A stretch of 64,000 nt of DNA from JBAXAM01 sp964565935 (GTDB lineage: Bacteria > Pseudomonadota > Gammaproteobacteria > UBA9339), in contig CAZMGW010000002.1 of NCBI GenBank assembly GCA_964565935.1, forward strand, positions 1 through 64,000, in the 5' to 3' direction. The notes beneath the pieces were generated by a model, which was given only the letters and a program-made list of their open reading frames with translations, was not told the DNA's origin and made no database searches. This document shows, piece by piece, positions 25,670 to 34,354 of the stretch. Numbering within the stretch: the stretch's first letter is position 1; each line of letters starts with the position of its first letter. The translations under genes were made by a program, and so were the position numbers.

Positions 25670-26680
25670 TTACGAGATTTTTGTAAAAATAGAATCGAGT
25701 ATTACATGCAGCACAAAGGCTAGTGTTGCTGATGCTGGAATGGTTAAAAGCCAAGCCCAGCCGATATTTTGAGCTATTTCCCAATTGATTGCGGATAGTC
25801 TTTTTTTCGACAGGCCAACACCCAGAATAGAAGAAGTGATGACGTGAGAAGTGCTGGTTGGTAATCCTAAAGCCGAAGCGCCAAGAATCACACCAGCTGC
25901 AGAAGTTTGGACACAAAAGCCATGAATGGGTTGTAGTTTAACAAAATCTTTACCAACAGTCTTAATAACGCGCCAGCCGCCGATAGCAGTTCCCAGTGCC
26001 ATTGCGATGGCGCAAGAAGCCATTACTAGCCACGGTACCGAAAAACTTTTTAAAGTGCCATAGCTAACTAATGCCATGGTGATCACACCCATTGATTTTT
26101 GTGCATCTGCAGTTCCGTGTGAAAAAGCCACAAACGCAGCAGAAATAATTTGTAGTTTGCGAAAATTTTTGTTGAGTTTTTCTGGGGAAAAGCAGCGAAC
26201 AGTCCAAAGTAAAATGATCATTAGTGTGAAGCCAAGTGCTAGGCCAATAATCGGTGAAAAAATCAATGCCAGTAAGATTATTTTTAGGCCAGACCAATGT
26301 AAGGCTGAAAAGCCTACGCTTGCTACCGATGCGCCTGCAATACCGCCGATTAAGGAATGAGATGATGATGATGGGATGGCGAAATACCAGGTAGTTAGGC
26401 CCCAAATAATAGCAGCGCTAACACCAGAAAGAATGGCTATTTGAGTGATGCTATCAGCATTAACAATACCCGTGCTGATTGTTGTTGCAACCTTGGTTGA
26501 AACCAAAGCTCCAATGAGATTTAACACGGCGGCCATAATGACGGCAGTGCGAATCGAAAGTGCGCGTGTCGAGACACATGTAGCGATAGCATTAGCAGAG
26601 TCGTTAAAGCCATTAATGTAATCGAAGGCTAGGGCGACAGTAATGACAAGAATTAAAACTATAAGACCGGCTTCAGGCAT
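25670..26680 (-). CDS. inorganic phosphate transporter, Pit family
   Basis: Low-affinity phosphate:H+ (metal-phosphate) symporter in the inner membrane. Both PiT signatures are visible: FDYINGFNDSANAIAT near the N-terminus, and in the second half AFSHGTADAQKSMGVI. The length of 336 residues is on the short side, without the large central loop of E. coli PitA (499). It overlaps the upstream DUF47 gene by eight bases, a standard pairing in which the DUF47 protein is thought to modulate the transporter. Confidence 0.93.
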   Translation of the reverse strand: MPEAGLIVLILVITVALAFDYINGFNDSANAIATCVSTRALSIRTAVIMAAVLNLIGALVSTKVATTISTGIVNADSITQIAILSGVSAAIIWGLTTWYFAIPSSSSHSLIGGIAGASVASVGFSALHWSGLKIILLALIFSPIIGLALGFTLMIILLWTVRCFSPEKLNKNFRKLQIISAAFVAFSHGTADAQKSMGVITMALVSYGTLKSFSVPWLVMASCAIAMALGTAIGGWRVIKTVGKDFVKLQPIHGFCVQTSAAGVILGASALGLPTSTSHVITSSILGVGLSKKRLSAINWEIAQNIGWAWLLTIPASATLAFVLHVILDSIFTKIS

Positions 26681-27290
26681 TTTTGACTACCACGCTTTCC
26701 AAAATATTGGCAACATCTTCACATCGGTCGGTTACGCGCTCTAGGTTTTCGTAAATCGCTTTCCATTTGATCAAGAAAATCGGATCTTTTTCTTCGTCAA
26801 ACAAACGACTGATTGCGTCGGCACGTACACGATCTGCTTCGCCTTCCAAAGAATTTATTTCAACACAATATTCGAAAATATGCTGGGGTTTATTATCTAG
26901 CATCGCTACCGCTTTTTCTACGGTTTGACAAGCTTTAAGGATAATAAATCCAAGCTCTTTTGCTTCCGGTGTGATTTTGTCAATATGATAAATGATGATG
27001 TGTTGAGCCAAAGTATCAATGGCATCAATAATGTCATCTAAAGAAGAAGCAAGTGAATAAATATCTTCACGATCAAATGGGGTGATAAAACTTTTGTTGA
27101 GGGTTCTAATAATTTCGTGGGTTTGTAAATCGCCTTTATGCTCTATTTCTTTGATCGCATGTTGACTAGCAAGTGGGTCGCTAAAATTATCAAGCATTTC
27201 CTTTAACACAATTGATCCAGCAACTATGTTTTTAGTCATTTCATGGAACATGGGGAAAAATTTTTCTTCTTTGGGTATTAAGCCGAACAT
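26673..27290 (-). CDS. DUF47/PhoU-like phosphate transport regulator
   Basis: Cytosolic four-helix-bundle protein of the DUF47 (YkaA, PhoU-like) family. The start MFGLIPKEEKFFPMFHE is typical, and E/D-rich repeats such as IKEIEHKGD and EINSLEGEADRV fit the metal-binding helices. I choose ATG 27290 because AGAGGA lies six bases upstream; an earlier ATG at 27329 would add 13 unlikely residues. The gene is translationally coupled to pit, so it probably regulates or assists phosphate uptake. Confidence 0.9.
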   Translation of the reverse strand: MFGLIPKEEKFFPMFHEMTKNIVAGSIVLKEMLDNFSDPLASQHAIKEIEHKGDLQTHEIIRTLNKSFITPFDREDIYSLASSLDDIIDAIDTLAQHIIIYHIDKITPEAKELGFIILKACQTVEKAVAMLDNKPQHIFEYCVEINSLEGEADRVRADAISRLFDEEKDPIFLIKWKAIYENLERVTDRCEDVANILESVVVKNA

Positions 27291-27541
27291 GATTTCCTCT
27301 GATATAAATTCCTGGTTGCTATATAACATAATTTTTTTTGCGATGCCATGGGTATTATCTTTGGTGGCTGTCTATGTGAGCAAATAACAACACAATCAAG
27401 AGGTTGGCTGGTATTGTCGTTTCCTACAGTAAAATGTCTTATTCTTCTCAGTAGGCGAAATAAAATAAATTAAATGGTGTCGGTCGAAGTGAAATTGATT
27501 ATAATGGTGCAACGTGTAATTTACTTCCGGAGGGGTTTAGT

Positions 27542-28114
27542 ATGTTAACTTTTATTATTATTGCTATTGTATTGATACTATCGTGGGGAATTATAATTTA
27601 TAACAAGTTAATCCACATGATTGAAGTTGTTAATAACAACAAAAATCAAATAGATGTGCAGTTGGATCGGCGTTATAAAGTGTACGAGTCGTTAATTGAG
27701 GTGGTAAAAAAATATATGGATTATGAAAAAACCACTTTGAAAGAAGTGGTGGCTTTGCGTTCGCAAGCGCAAAAATCCTTAGCAAGCGGTGATGAGGGTG
27801 GACGCATGAACGCTGAGGAAGCTATTTCCAAAATTGGCGCTAATCTCAATTTGGTGTTTGAGCAATACCCTGATTTGAAAGCAGACAAAAATGCGCTGCA
27901 GTTGCAAGAAGAGATAGTCAATACTGAAAACAAACTCACCTTTGCTAAGCAATCTTACAATGATAGTGTTGAGCAATATAAAGCTACGAGTAAATCCTTG
28001 TTTGAGTCATTTGTTGTTAGTGCTCTTCCCGAGAAATTGCTAAAAGAATTTGCCTATTGGGGTGTTTCTGATGAGCAAAGGAAGCAACATGAAGAGTATA
28101 AGGTCAAACTTTGA
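27542..28114 (+). CDS. LemA family membrane protein
   Basis: The 190-residue protein has one N-terminal membrane helix (LTFIIIAIVLILSWGIIIY) and then a helical domain typical of LemA: YNKLIHMIEVVNNNKNQIDVQLDRRYKVYESLIE followed by the Asn/Gln-rich helices (the quoted run is split across about residues 21-54). The molecular role of LemA proteins is not established. A strong ribosome-binding site (GGAGGGG) precedes the ATG. It starts a three-gene unit with a small membrane protein and an M48 peptidase, an association also seen in other bacteria. Confidence 0.9.
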   Translation: MLTFIIIAIVLILSWGIIIYNKLIHMIEVVNNNKNQIDVQLDRRYKVYESLIEVVKKYMDYEKTTLKEVVALRSQAQKSLASGDEGGRMNAEEAISKIGANLNLVFEQYPDLKADKNALQLQEEIVNTENKLTFAKQSYNDSVEQYKATSKSLFESFVVSALPEKLLKEFAYWGVSDEQRKQHEEYKVKL

Positions 28115-28127
28115 ATAATTAAAAATC

Positions 28128-28376
28128 ATGCGTCTAATTGTTAAACATAAAAAAGAGCTGCCCGCTCATACCGAGCCAACTTATCTTTTGCCTGTGCAAC
28201 TGCAAAAGCGTGTGTCGTTGGGCTTGTTTATAATTGGAATTATTGCTGTACTTTATGGTGTTATGCTGTTTTTTGGATACAGTAAAATTTCCTCTTTAGT
28301 CGCCGACGAAGAGGCGCAGCGTGCAAGTCGTGAAAAAACTTATTTAAAAATAGAGGCTCTTACAAAGGATGAATGA
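28128..28376 (+). CDS. small single-span membrane protein, function unknown
   Basis: An 82-residue protein with one hydrophobic helix (LGLFIIGIIAVLYGVMLFFGY, about 32-52) between a basic N-terminal and a charged C-terminal segment. I recognise no family. It lies 13 bases after lemA and overlaps the M48 peptidase gene by eight bases, so the three are almost certainly one operon. It could be an adaptor for the membrane peptidase, but that rests only on position. Confidence 0.7.
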   Translation: MRLIVKHKKELPAHTEPTYLLPVQLQKRVSLGLFIIGIIAVLYGVMLFFGYSKISSLVADEEAQRASREKTYLKIEALTKDE

Positions 28377-29409
28377 GTTTTTAAGCTATACCGCCTCCAC
28401 CACCGATTGGCGTAAACAACTACGAAGTAATGAGCTTCGCACTCATTTTGTGATTACGGCTTTTGTTTTAATTTATATTTTTGTTGGTTTGGTCATCGAT
28501 TTATATTTGCATTCGGAGCTAAGTCAAATCCCCCTCATCCAAGCAGCATATATGCTGATTACTTTTAAAGTCATTCCGGTGGCGACTTTGATTCTTGGTG
28601 GTGTTGCGGCCATTTCAATATTAATCACTTATTCATTGTACGATCGCATCATGTTGCTTGGAACTGAGCATCATGAGGTTACGCCGCGAAGTGGGCGCTC
28701 TCTCGAAGAACAGCAACTTTATAACGTGGTTGAGGAATTGAAAATTGCTGCTGGATTACGCTATATGCCCAAAGTTTATTTGATCGAAGCTGATTATATG
28801 AATGCTTTTGCCAGTGGCTATAGCGAAAAGTCCGCTCTAATCGCTATTACTCGTGGTTTATTGAACAAACTTGAGCGCAGTGAACTGCAAGCAGTCATAG
28901 CTCATGAGCTAAGTCATATTCGCCATCAGGATATCAAACTAACCCTAATGGCATCGGTTCTAAGCAATATTATGGTGATTGCTCTAGATATCATGTTTCG
29001 CGGAATTATCTTTGGTGGTCGCAGTAGCAGGCGCCGTGATGGTAGCGGTAATGCTATTGTCATTGTAATAGTTTTATTACGGTTTTTATTGCCAATCGTT
29101 ACGGTTTTGTTATTGCTCTATTTGAGCCGCAAGCGCGAATTTATGGCTGATGCCGGCGCGGTAGAATTAACGCGTGATAATGCGCCTTTGGCCAAAGCGC
29201 TGCTTAAAATCAGCAATGATCATAAAGATAACAAAGAAAAGTACGAGGAGGCTTATCGTTCTACCTCACATGAAGAAGTTAGACAAGAAGCTTATATTTT
29301 TGATCCAAAGCAGGTGGGGATTTCCACTGTGCAATCAATGGCATCTGTTTTTTCTACTCATCCACCGCTTGAGGAACGCTTGCAAGCGTTAGGGTTTAGG
29401 GCTAAATGA
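28369..29409 (+). CDS. M48 family membrane zinc metallopeptidase, HtpX-like
   Basis: Membrane-anchored peptidase probably involved in membrane protein quality control. The zinc motif HEXXH is AHELSHIRHQD at about residues 178-188, and the third ligand Glu is likely in SRKREFMADAGAVEL. There are two membrane helices before the catalytic domain and another hydrophobic pair after it. At 346 residues it is longer than E. coli HtpX (about 293). It is coupled to the LemA operon upstream and to tsaB downstream by an ATGA overlap. Confidence 0.9.
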   Translation: MNEFLSYTASTTDWRKQLRSNELRTHFVITAFVLIYIFVGLVIDLYLHSELSQIPLIQAAYMLITFKVIPVATLILGGVAAISILITYSLYDRIMLLGTEHHEVTPRSGRSLEEQQLYNVVEELKIAAGLRYMPKVYLIEADYMNAFASGYSEKSALIAITRGLLNKLERSELQAVIAHELSHIRHQDIKLTLMASVLSNIMVIALDIMFRGIIFGGRSSRRRDGSGNAIVIVIVLLRFLLPIVTVLLLLYLSRKREFMADAGAVELTRDNAPLAKALLKISNDHKDNKEKYEEAYRSTSHEEVRQEAYIFDPKQVGISTVQSMASVFSTHPPLEERLQALGFRAK

Positions 29410-30077
29410 CAAGAATTCTGGCCATCGATACTTCAACTGATGCTTGTTCCGCCGCTTTACTGTGTGGTAATAAAATTTACGACCGCTTTGCTATTGCTCC
29501 GCAGCAACATACCAAACTTCTTTTACCCATGGTGCATGAGCTTTTGGCTGAGGTGCAACTGACTTTGAATCAACTTGATGCAATTGCTTTTGGCTGTGGT
29601 CCGGGGAGTTTTACTGGCATTCGTTTAGCGGCAAGTGTGGTTCAGGGGTTAGCCTATGCGGCTAATTTGCCAGTGGTAAAAGTCTCAACTTTGTGTGCTT
29701 TGGCGCAGGAAGTTTACAAGGAACTAGGTAACCCCATGGTTTTAGTTGCGCAAGATGCGCGGATGCAAGAGATATATTGGGGCAAATACCGAGTCGATAA
29801 TGAGGGAATTATGCGCGCGGTAGTTCCGGATCAATTAATTGCACCCCAGAAGGTTGTAGGAGTATCGGATAATGGCTGGATTGGGGTTGGAAATGGATGG
29901 AAGATTTATGGTGACATTTTAACTAAGCATTGTAATATACCAATAGTCGAATCAAAAATTTATCCACAAGCAAAATATATAACTCAAATTGCAGCTGTTG
30001 ATTTTTCTGTGGGCCTTATGGTTTCGGCAGAAGAAGCGTTGCCAACATACCTGCGCGAAGAAGTAGCATGGACATAA
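29406..30077 (+). CDS. tsaB: tRNA threonylcarbamoyladenosine biosynthesis protein TsaB
   Basis: Non-catalytic partner of TsaD and TsaE in making t6A37 on ANN-decoding tRNAs. It has the ASKHA fold start RILAIDTSTDACSAALL, the segment QQHTKLLLPMVHELL, and the highly conserved FGCGPGSFTGIRLAA at about residues 63-77. The length of 223 is normal. It begins inside the stop of the M48 gene. Confidence 0.95.
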   Translation: MTRILAIDTSTDACSAALLCGNKIYDRFAIAPQQHTKLLLPMVHELLAEVQLTLNQLDAIAFGCGPGSFTGIRLAASVVQGLAYAANLPVVKVSTLCALAQEVYKELGNPMVLVAQDARMQEIYWGKYRVDNEGIMRAVVPDQLIAPQKVVGVSDNGWIGVGNGWKIYGDILTKHCNIPIVESKIYPQAKYITQIAAVDFSVGLMVSAEEALPTYLREEVAWT

Positions 30078-30081
30078 TGAT

Positions 30082-31464
30082 ATGCAAACAACTTTTCTAA
30101 CTGAACAAAACAAATTTTCCATTTATTTTATCGTATTTGTCGCAGCTTTTAGTGGACTACTTTTTGGTTTTAATACCGGGGTTACTTCAGGAGCCGTTCT
30201 ATTTATTACCGAAGAATTTCACCTTACCGCGTTTAACACTAGTTTAGTAACAAGCTCAATACTTTTTGGAGCGTTTATTAGCGCCATTATTAGTGGTAGG
30301 TTGGCTGATCGTTACGGTAGGCGCAACCTGATGATATTTAACGCTATATTATTTGTTTTTGGGGCTTTAAGTAGTGCGCTAGCATCTACGATACATGGTT
30401 TGGCTGCGAGCAGGATGATTGTCGGTTTTGCTGTTGGTATTTCATCTTATGTTGCTCCGCTATATATCTCTGAGTTGGCGCCATTTCGGAAGCGCGGAGT
30501 CATGGTTGGGTTTAATCAGTTGTTTATAGTTATAGGTATACTTTTATCTTATGCAATTGATTATATTTTCTTTTCTGGGGGGCATTGGCGTTTAATGTTT
30601 GGTATGGGAGTGATCCCAGCTTTAATGCTGCTTGGTGGATTATTGTTTGTGCCAGAAAGCCCACGATGGCTGATTGCTAATGATCGAGATCATGAGGCGC
30701 GTGAAGTTCTGCAATTAATACATGTTAATGCCAATGTTGAGCTTGAATTGCTTGAAATTAAGGGAAGTTTGGATGAGCAGCGTAGGGATTGGCGCATGCT
30801 TTTAAATCCTTGGTTGTTGCCGGCGGTTATAGTTGGTTTCGGTATTGCAGCGCTGCAACAGTTGGTTGGAATTAATATTTTTGTTTACTATGGACCAATA
30901 ATTTTAGTATATGGCGGCGGTAATCCTGCAAATGTTGCTATGCTTGCAACTTTCGGTATTGGGGCGATACTCGTAATTTTTACTATTGTTGCTTTGCCTT
31001 TAATTGATAGATGGGGGCGCAGGCCTCTTTTGCTATTAGGCTCAGTAGGAATGACTTTGAGCATGTTGACGTTTTGTGGGATTTTTCTTTGGTTACCAGA
31101 AAACTCAGCAATATCATCGTGGTTAATTTTAATTGGTTCAATTGTTTATATTGCTAGCTTCGCTATTAGTTTTGGCCCTATTGGCTGGCTGATGATTTCT
31201 GAGATATTTCCACTGCGAGTGCGTGGTTTAGCAATGAGCTTAGCTACGGCAACCATTTGGGGATTTAACATGTTGGTTATTTTGACATTTATCCCAATGA
31301 TTAAACTGCTGCACTCAAGCGTGGTGTTTGGGATATATAGTGTTTTTTGTTTTCTAGGGTTAATTTTCGTATATTTTTTGGTTCCAGAAACCAAAAAGAT
31401 TACTTTGGAGCGTATTGAAGCCAATTTGCGTTCCGGTAAACCAAGTCGCTATTTAGGGGAATAA
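30082..31464 (+). CDS. sugar porter family MFS transporter
   Basis: Twelve-helix proton:sugar symporter of the XylE/AraE/GalP group, 460 residues. The sugar-porter signatures are clear: GFNTGVTSGA in helix 1, GRLADRYGRRN, the PESPRWL motif after helix 6, DRWGRRPLL in the second half, and PETKKITLERIE at the C-terminus. Substrate is unknown; myo-inositol, xylose or another pentose or hexose are possible. It follows tsaB by four bases and precedes the chagasin-like gene. Confidence 0.92.
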   Translation: MQTTFLTEQNKFSIYFIVFVAAFSGLLFGFNTGVTSGAVLFITEEFHLTAFNTSLVTSSILFGAFISAIISGRLADRYGRRNLMIFNAILFVFGALSSALASTIHGLAASRMIVGFAVGISSYVAPLYISELAPFRKRGVMVGFNQLFIVIGILLSYAIDYIFFSGGHWRLMFGMGVIPALMLLGGLLFVPESPRWLIANDRDHEAREVLQLIHVNANVELELLEIKGSLDEQRRDWRMLLNPWLLPAVIVGFGIAALQQLVGINIFVYYGPIILVYGGGNPANVAMLATFGIGAILVIFTIVALPLIDRWGRRPLLLLGSVGMTLSMLTFCGIFLWLPENSAISSWLILIGSIVYIASFAISFGPIGWLMISEIFPLRVRGLAMSLATATIWGFNMLVILTFIPMIKLLHSSVVFGIYSVFCFLGLIFVYFLVPETKKITLERIEANLRSGKPSRYLGE

Positions 31465-31472
31465 GAGGGGGT

Positions 31473-31886
31473 ATGAGTATAAAAAAATATGTAAAAATTT
31501 TATGGTTTGGGGCAGCGCTTCTTATAAGCGGGGTTTGTGTTGGGGACAATACCCCAGACTTTACGGATCCGTTGAAATCAATAATGGTAAAAAAATCAAA
31601 CCCTGTTTTCAGTATTATTATCAAGTCTAATCCCACCACAGGGTATTCATGGTTGCTTAAAAGCTATGATGCAAATTTAATTACTCCAATTGGGCGTAAG
31701 TTTTACCAACCTGCTGATAGAAAGTTGGTTGGTGCCCCGGGGTATGAAAAATGGACTTTTCGAGTTAAAGCAGCAGGTTTTGTCGTTCCACAAACCACAA
31801 GTATCGTTTTGATTTATGCTCGTCCATGGGATGAGCAGGGTGCTCAAGCAACTAACTTTAAGGTGATAACTAACTATGCCAATTAA
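31473..31886 (+). CDS. exported chagasin-like cysteine protease inhibitor (I42)
   Basis: Predicted secreted inhibitor of papain-family cysteine proteases. An N-terminal hydrophobic segment (ILWFGAALLISGVCVG) acts as a signal peptide. The three inhibitor loops of the I42 family are present in order: NPTTGYSW at about residues 53-60, GAPGYEKW for the G-rich loop, and YARPWDE for the RPW loop. The length of 137 is normal. It may protect the bacterium against host or self cysteine proteases; that is inference. It overlaps upp by 11 bases. Confidence 0.88.
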   Translation: MSIKKYVKILWFGAALLISGVCVGDNTPDFTDPLKSIMVKKSNPVFSIIIKSNPTTGYSWLLKSYDANLITPIGRKFYQPADRKLVGAPGYEKWTFRVKAAGFVVPQTTSIVLIYARPWDEQGAQATNFKVITNYAN

Positions 31887-32529
31887 ACAACATCCAACAT
31901 TTAGTAATTTTCATGAAGTGCAGCACCCGTTGTTGCAACATAAATTAACTCTTTTAAGAGATAAAAATACTAATAAAAAAGAGTTTAAGGAGCTGGTAGG
32001 TGAGATTAGCACCCTATTGGTTTATGAGGTCACTAAAGATTTGCCGGTAGCTAATAGAATTATTGAAACTCCTTTGGAATCGTGTGAGATGCCAATGCTT
32101 GCCGGTAAAAAACCAGTTATTTTGGCGATTTTACGCGCGGGTATAGGAATGGTAGATGGATTTTTAAATTTGATGCCTTCAGCGCGAGTAGCTCACATTG
32201 GTCTTTATCGTGATGAGGTTACGCTCGAGCCACATCTGTATTACTTTAAAATTCCCTCACACAGCAAAGATCGCCAATTTTATATTTGTGATCCAATGCT
32301 TGCTACTGGAGGTACAGCAGTACGTGCAATTGATAAATTAAAAGCTTCTGGGGTTCGCAAAATTAGTTTTGTTTGTATTTTAGCGGCGCCCGAAGGAGTA
32401 GAGCGGGTTTTCCACGCACACCCTGACGTTCCTGTGTTTGCTGCTAAGCTTGATCGTAAGCTTAACAAGAAGGGCTATATTTTGCCAGGTGTTGGCGATG
32501 CTGGTGATCGAATGTTTGGTACCAAGTAA
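31876..32529 (+). CDS. upp: uracil phosphoribosyltransferase
   Basis: Pyrimidine salvage enzyme joining uracil and PRPP into UMP. The 217 residues include ILRAGIGMVDG around residue 79 and the PRPP motif CDPMLATGGTAVRAI. The C-terminal uracil-binding region GYILPGVGDAGDRMFGT is intact. It overlaps the end of the inhibitor gene and lies 21 bases before murI. Confidence 0.97.
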   Translation: MPIKQHPTFSNFHEVQHPLLQHKLTLLRDKNTNKKEFKELVGEISTLLVYEVTKDLPVANRIIETPLESCEMPMLAGKKPVILAILRAGIGMVDGFLNLMPSARVAHIGLYRDEVTLEPHLYYFKIPSHSKDRQFYICDPMLATGGTAVRAIDKLKASGVRKISFVCILAAPEGVERVFHAHPDVPVFAAKLDRKLNKKGYILPGVGDAGDRMFGTK

Positions 32530-32550
32530 GATTTTGAATTTACAGCGAAA

Positions 32551-33360
32551 ATGGCAACTTTAAAAGCAAATCAGCCAATAGGAATTTTTGATAGCGGTAT
32601 CGGCGGATTGACGGTCGCTCGAGCTATTGTTGACCAATTACCAAATGAATCAATCATCTATTTCGGTGATACAGCGCATTTGCCATATGGCGATAAATCG
32701 GCACAAGCTATTCAAAGCTATGCAAAAAAAATAATAGATTTTTTATTGTCACGTGATGTTAAATTAATCCTGATTGCTTGTAATTCAGCTTCAGCAGCGG
32801 CCTATGAAATGCTTAAAAGTTATGTTGGTGATCGAGCGGTGCTGCTTAATGTTATTGATCCGGTCGTTAGTTTTTTAGGTGAAAATTATGCTGCTAAGCG
32901 CGTTGGATTAATTGGCACAAAATTAACAGTACAATCGAAAATTTATCATCAAAAAATCGCAAATCTGGCCCGTCAAATCGATTTTCGTGCTTTAGCCACC
33001 CCCTTGCTTGTTCCGATTATTGAAGAGGGGTTCTTTGAACATGAGTTGATTGATGTGGCGTTGAACGAATATTTAGCGCATTCCTCTTTGCAAAACATTG
33101 AGGCTTTGGTTTTAGGTTGTACACATTATCCGGTGATCAAAAAAAGCATTGCTAATTTTTATAAGAATAAAGTTGATATTATTGATGCGGCAAAAATCGT
33201 TGCTAATGCGGTCAAGACCGAGCTGACTTCTCGAGAGATTCTTTCTTCCATCCGACCCAACCGGCATTTTTACGTTTCTGATTATACCGAAGGCTTTGCC
33301 AAAGGAACGCGATTATTTTTTGGTGAAGAAATTAAAGTTGAACGAACTAATATTTTTTGA
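32551..33360 (+). CDS. murI: glutamate racemase
   Basis: Makes D-glutamate for peptidoglycan. Both catalytic cysteines are in their usual contexts: ACNSASA at about residues 77-83 and LGCTHYP near 189-195. The start GIFDSGIGGLTVARA and YFGDTAHLPYG are typical. The length of 269 is normal. It ends the operon-like run beginning with lemA; the next gene converges after 14 bases. Confidence 0.96.
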   Translation: MATLKANQPIGIFDSGIGGLTVARAIVDQLPNESIIYFGDTAHLPYGDKSAQAIQSYAKKIIDFLLSRDVKLILIACNSASAAAYEMLKSYVGDRAVLLNVIDPVVSFLGENYAAKRVGLIGTKLTVQSKIYHQKIANLARQIDFRALATPLLVPIIEEGFFEHELIDVALNEYLAHSSLQNIEALVLGCTHYPVIKKSIANFYKNKVDIIDAAKIVANAVKTELTSREILSSIRPNRHFYVSDYTEGFAKGTRLFFGEEIKVERTNIF

Positions 33361-33374
33361 TGAGACCCAGAGAA

Positions 33375-34286
33375 TTATGTCGGGGTTACTTGAGATGATG
33401 GTTCTTCGTGTTGCTTAGTGTCAAAACCCAGCTTATTGATTTGCTCCGCGGCTTTTCTAAAATCACGTAAATGCTCTAATTGTGGGTCTTGCGCAAAAAT
33501 GCGAACGAATTCATAAAAATGAGCTTTTAGTCTTTGAAGAGGTGAGGTTATGCTTCCTTGCAATTTTTCTTCAGCCTGCGCCATTTGTTTGTGTAGTGCG
33601 GTTAAGCTTTTTGTTGCTTCTTGGTCATTTATGGGCTCTCTATTTATGGCATTGTTGAAGTTATTAAAACAAGTGGTAAGTTCATTATTATCCTTTGTGA
33701 GTCCTTTCATTTGTTGGGTTAGTGTACCTATCATCACCTTTGCAAATTCATGATGTGAAATACCTCTTACTGCTTCAGAAGTAATCGTCTGGTTGTCTAT
33801 AGGACTGGTGCTAGACAAGGCTTTTAGACATTCGATATTTTCGCGAAGGCTTTTTCCTCTATCAAGAAATAAGCAGGTATGGCCAGCGATCATTTTGGGG
33901 GTCATGATCCATTGAGGACTTCTATGGCTTATTTGGTCGCCGTAAACCAAAGAAAGAACTTTACTGGTTAAATGAGCACAATTTCTAGTTAAAAGGTTAT
34001 ATTTTTTGTCTAAATTATCGCTAATGTTGTCTAAAATATTGCCCAAGGCATTGGGAGTAATAGTGGTTGGAGGAAGCTGTATTTTGATTACGTTTGGAGA
34101 GTTGTAGGTTTTAATTTCATCTTGTAAATATGCAACTGATGATGAGTTTGCATTGGCAGTTATATAACCTAAGCTCGTTTCTTTTGGTTGGGTTTGAATA
34201 AGTTCGCAAGCTACATGGCCAAGGCCATTATTAGCATGTGGCCAATAGTAAACCGTTACTTTTATTTTAGTTTCTGGTGGCGTCAT
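33375..34286 (-). CDS. putative effector with permuted papain-like (NlpC/P60-type) N-terminus
   Basis: A 303-residue protein that I do not recognise as a named family. The first 120 residues have the layout of a circularly permuted papain-like domain: a His in GLGHVACEL (His24), then the Cys in YNLLTRNCAHL (Cys103). The GHV...YN...NC pattern is seen in permuted NlpC/P60, LRAT and DUF4105-like proteins. The rest is helical with Gln/Asn-rich segments and a hydrophilic tail ending SSQVTPT. There is no signal peptide. A strong ribosome-binding site (AGGGAGGGAGA) precedes the ATG. It follows valS on the same strand. The hydrolase activity and a role as a secreted effector are inference. Confidence 0.6.
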   Translation of the reverse strand: MTPPETKIKVTVYYWPHANNGLGHVACELIQTQPKETSLGYITANANSSSVAYLQDEIKTYNSPNVIKIQLPPTTITPNALGNILDNISDNLDKKYNLLTRNCAHLTSKVLSLVYGDQISHRSPQWIMTPKMIAGHTCLFLDRGKSLRENIECLKALSSTSPIDNQTITSEAVRGISHHEFAKVMIGTLTQQMKGLTKDNNELTTCFNNFNNAINREPINDQEATKSLTALHKQMAQAEEKLQGSITSPLQRLKAHFYEFVRIFAQDPQLEHLRDFRKAAEQINKLGFDTKQHEEPSSQVTPT

Positions 34287-34325
34287 TCTCCCTCCCTAAC
34301 AAGTTATCCATAAATTGTCTTTCTG

Positions 34326-34354
34326 GTCAGGCTGAACCTGTGCCTACCGAAATT
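34326..34354 (-). repeat. REP-like element at the valS stop codon
   Basis: Read on the minus strand, this is AATTTCGGTAGGC followed by CAGG-TTCAG-CCTG. It is the same family as the REP units beside the RAYT gene at 40640-40700 (AATTTCGGTAGCC followed by CGCAGGC-TTTA-GCCTGCG). It begins at the valS stop codon and contains the diagnostic GTAG. Confidence 0.65.
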
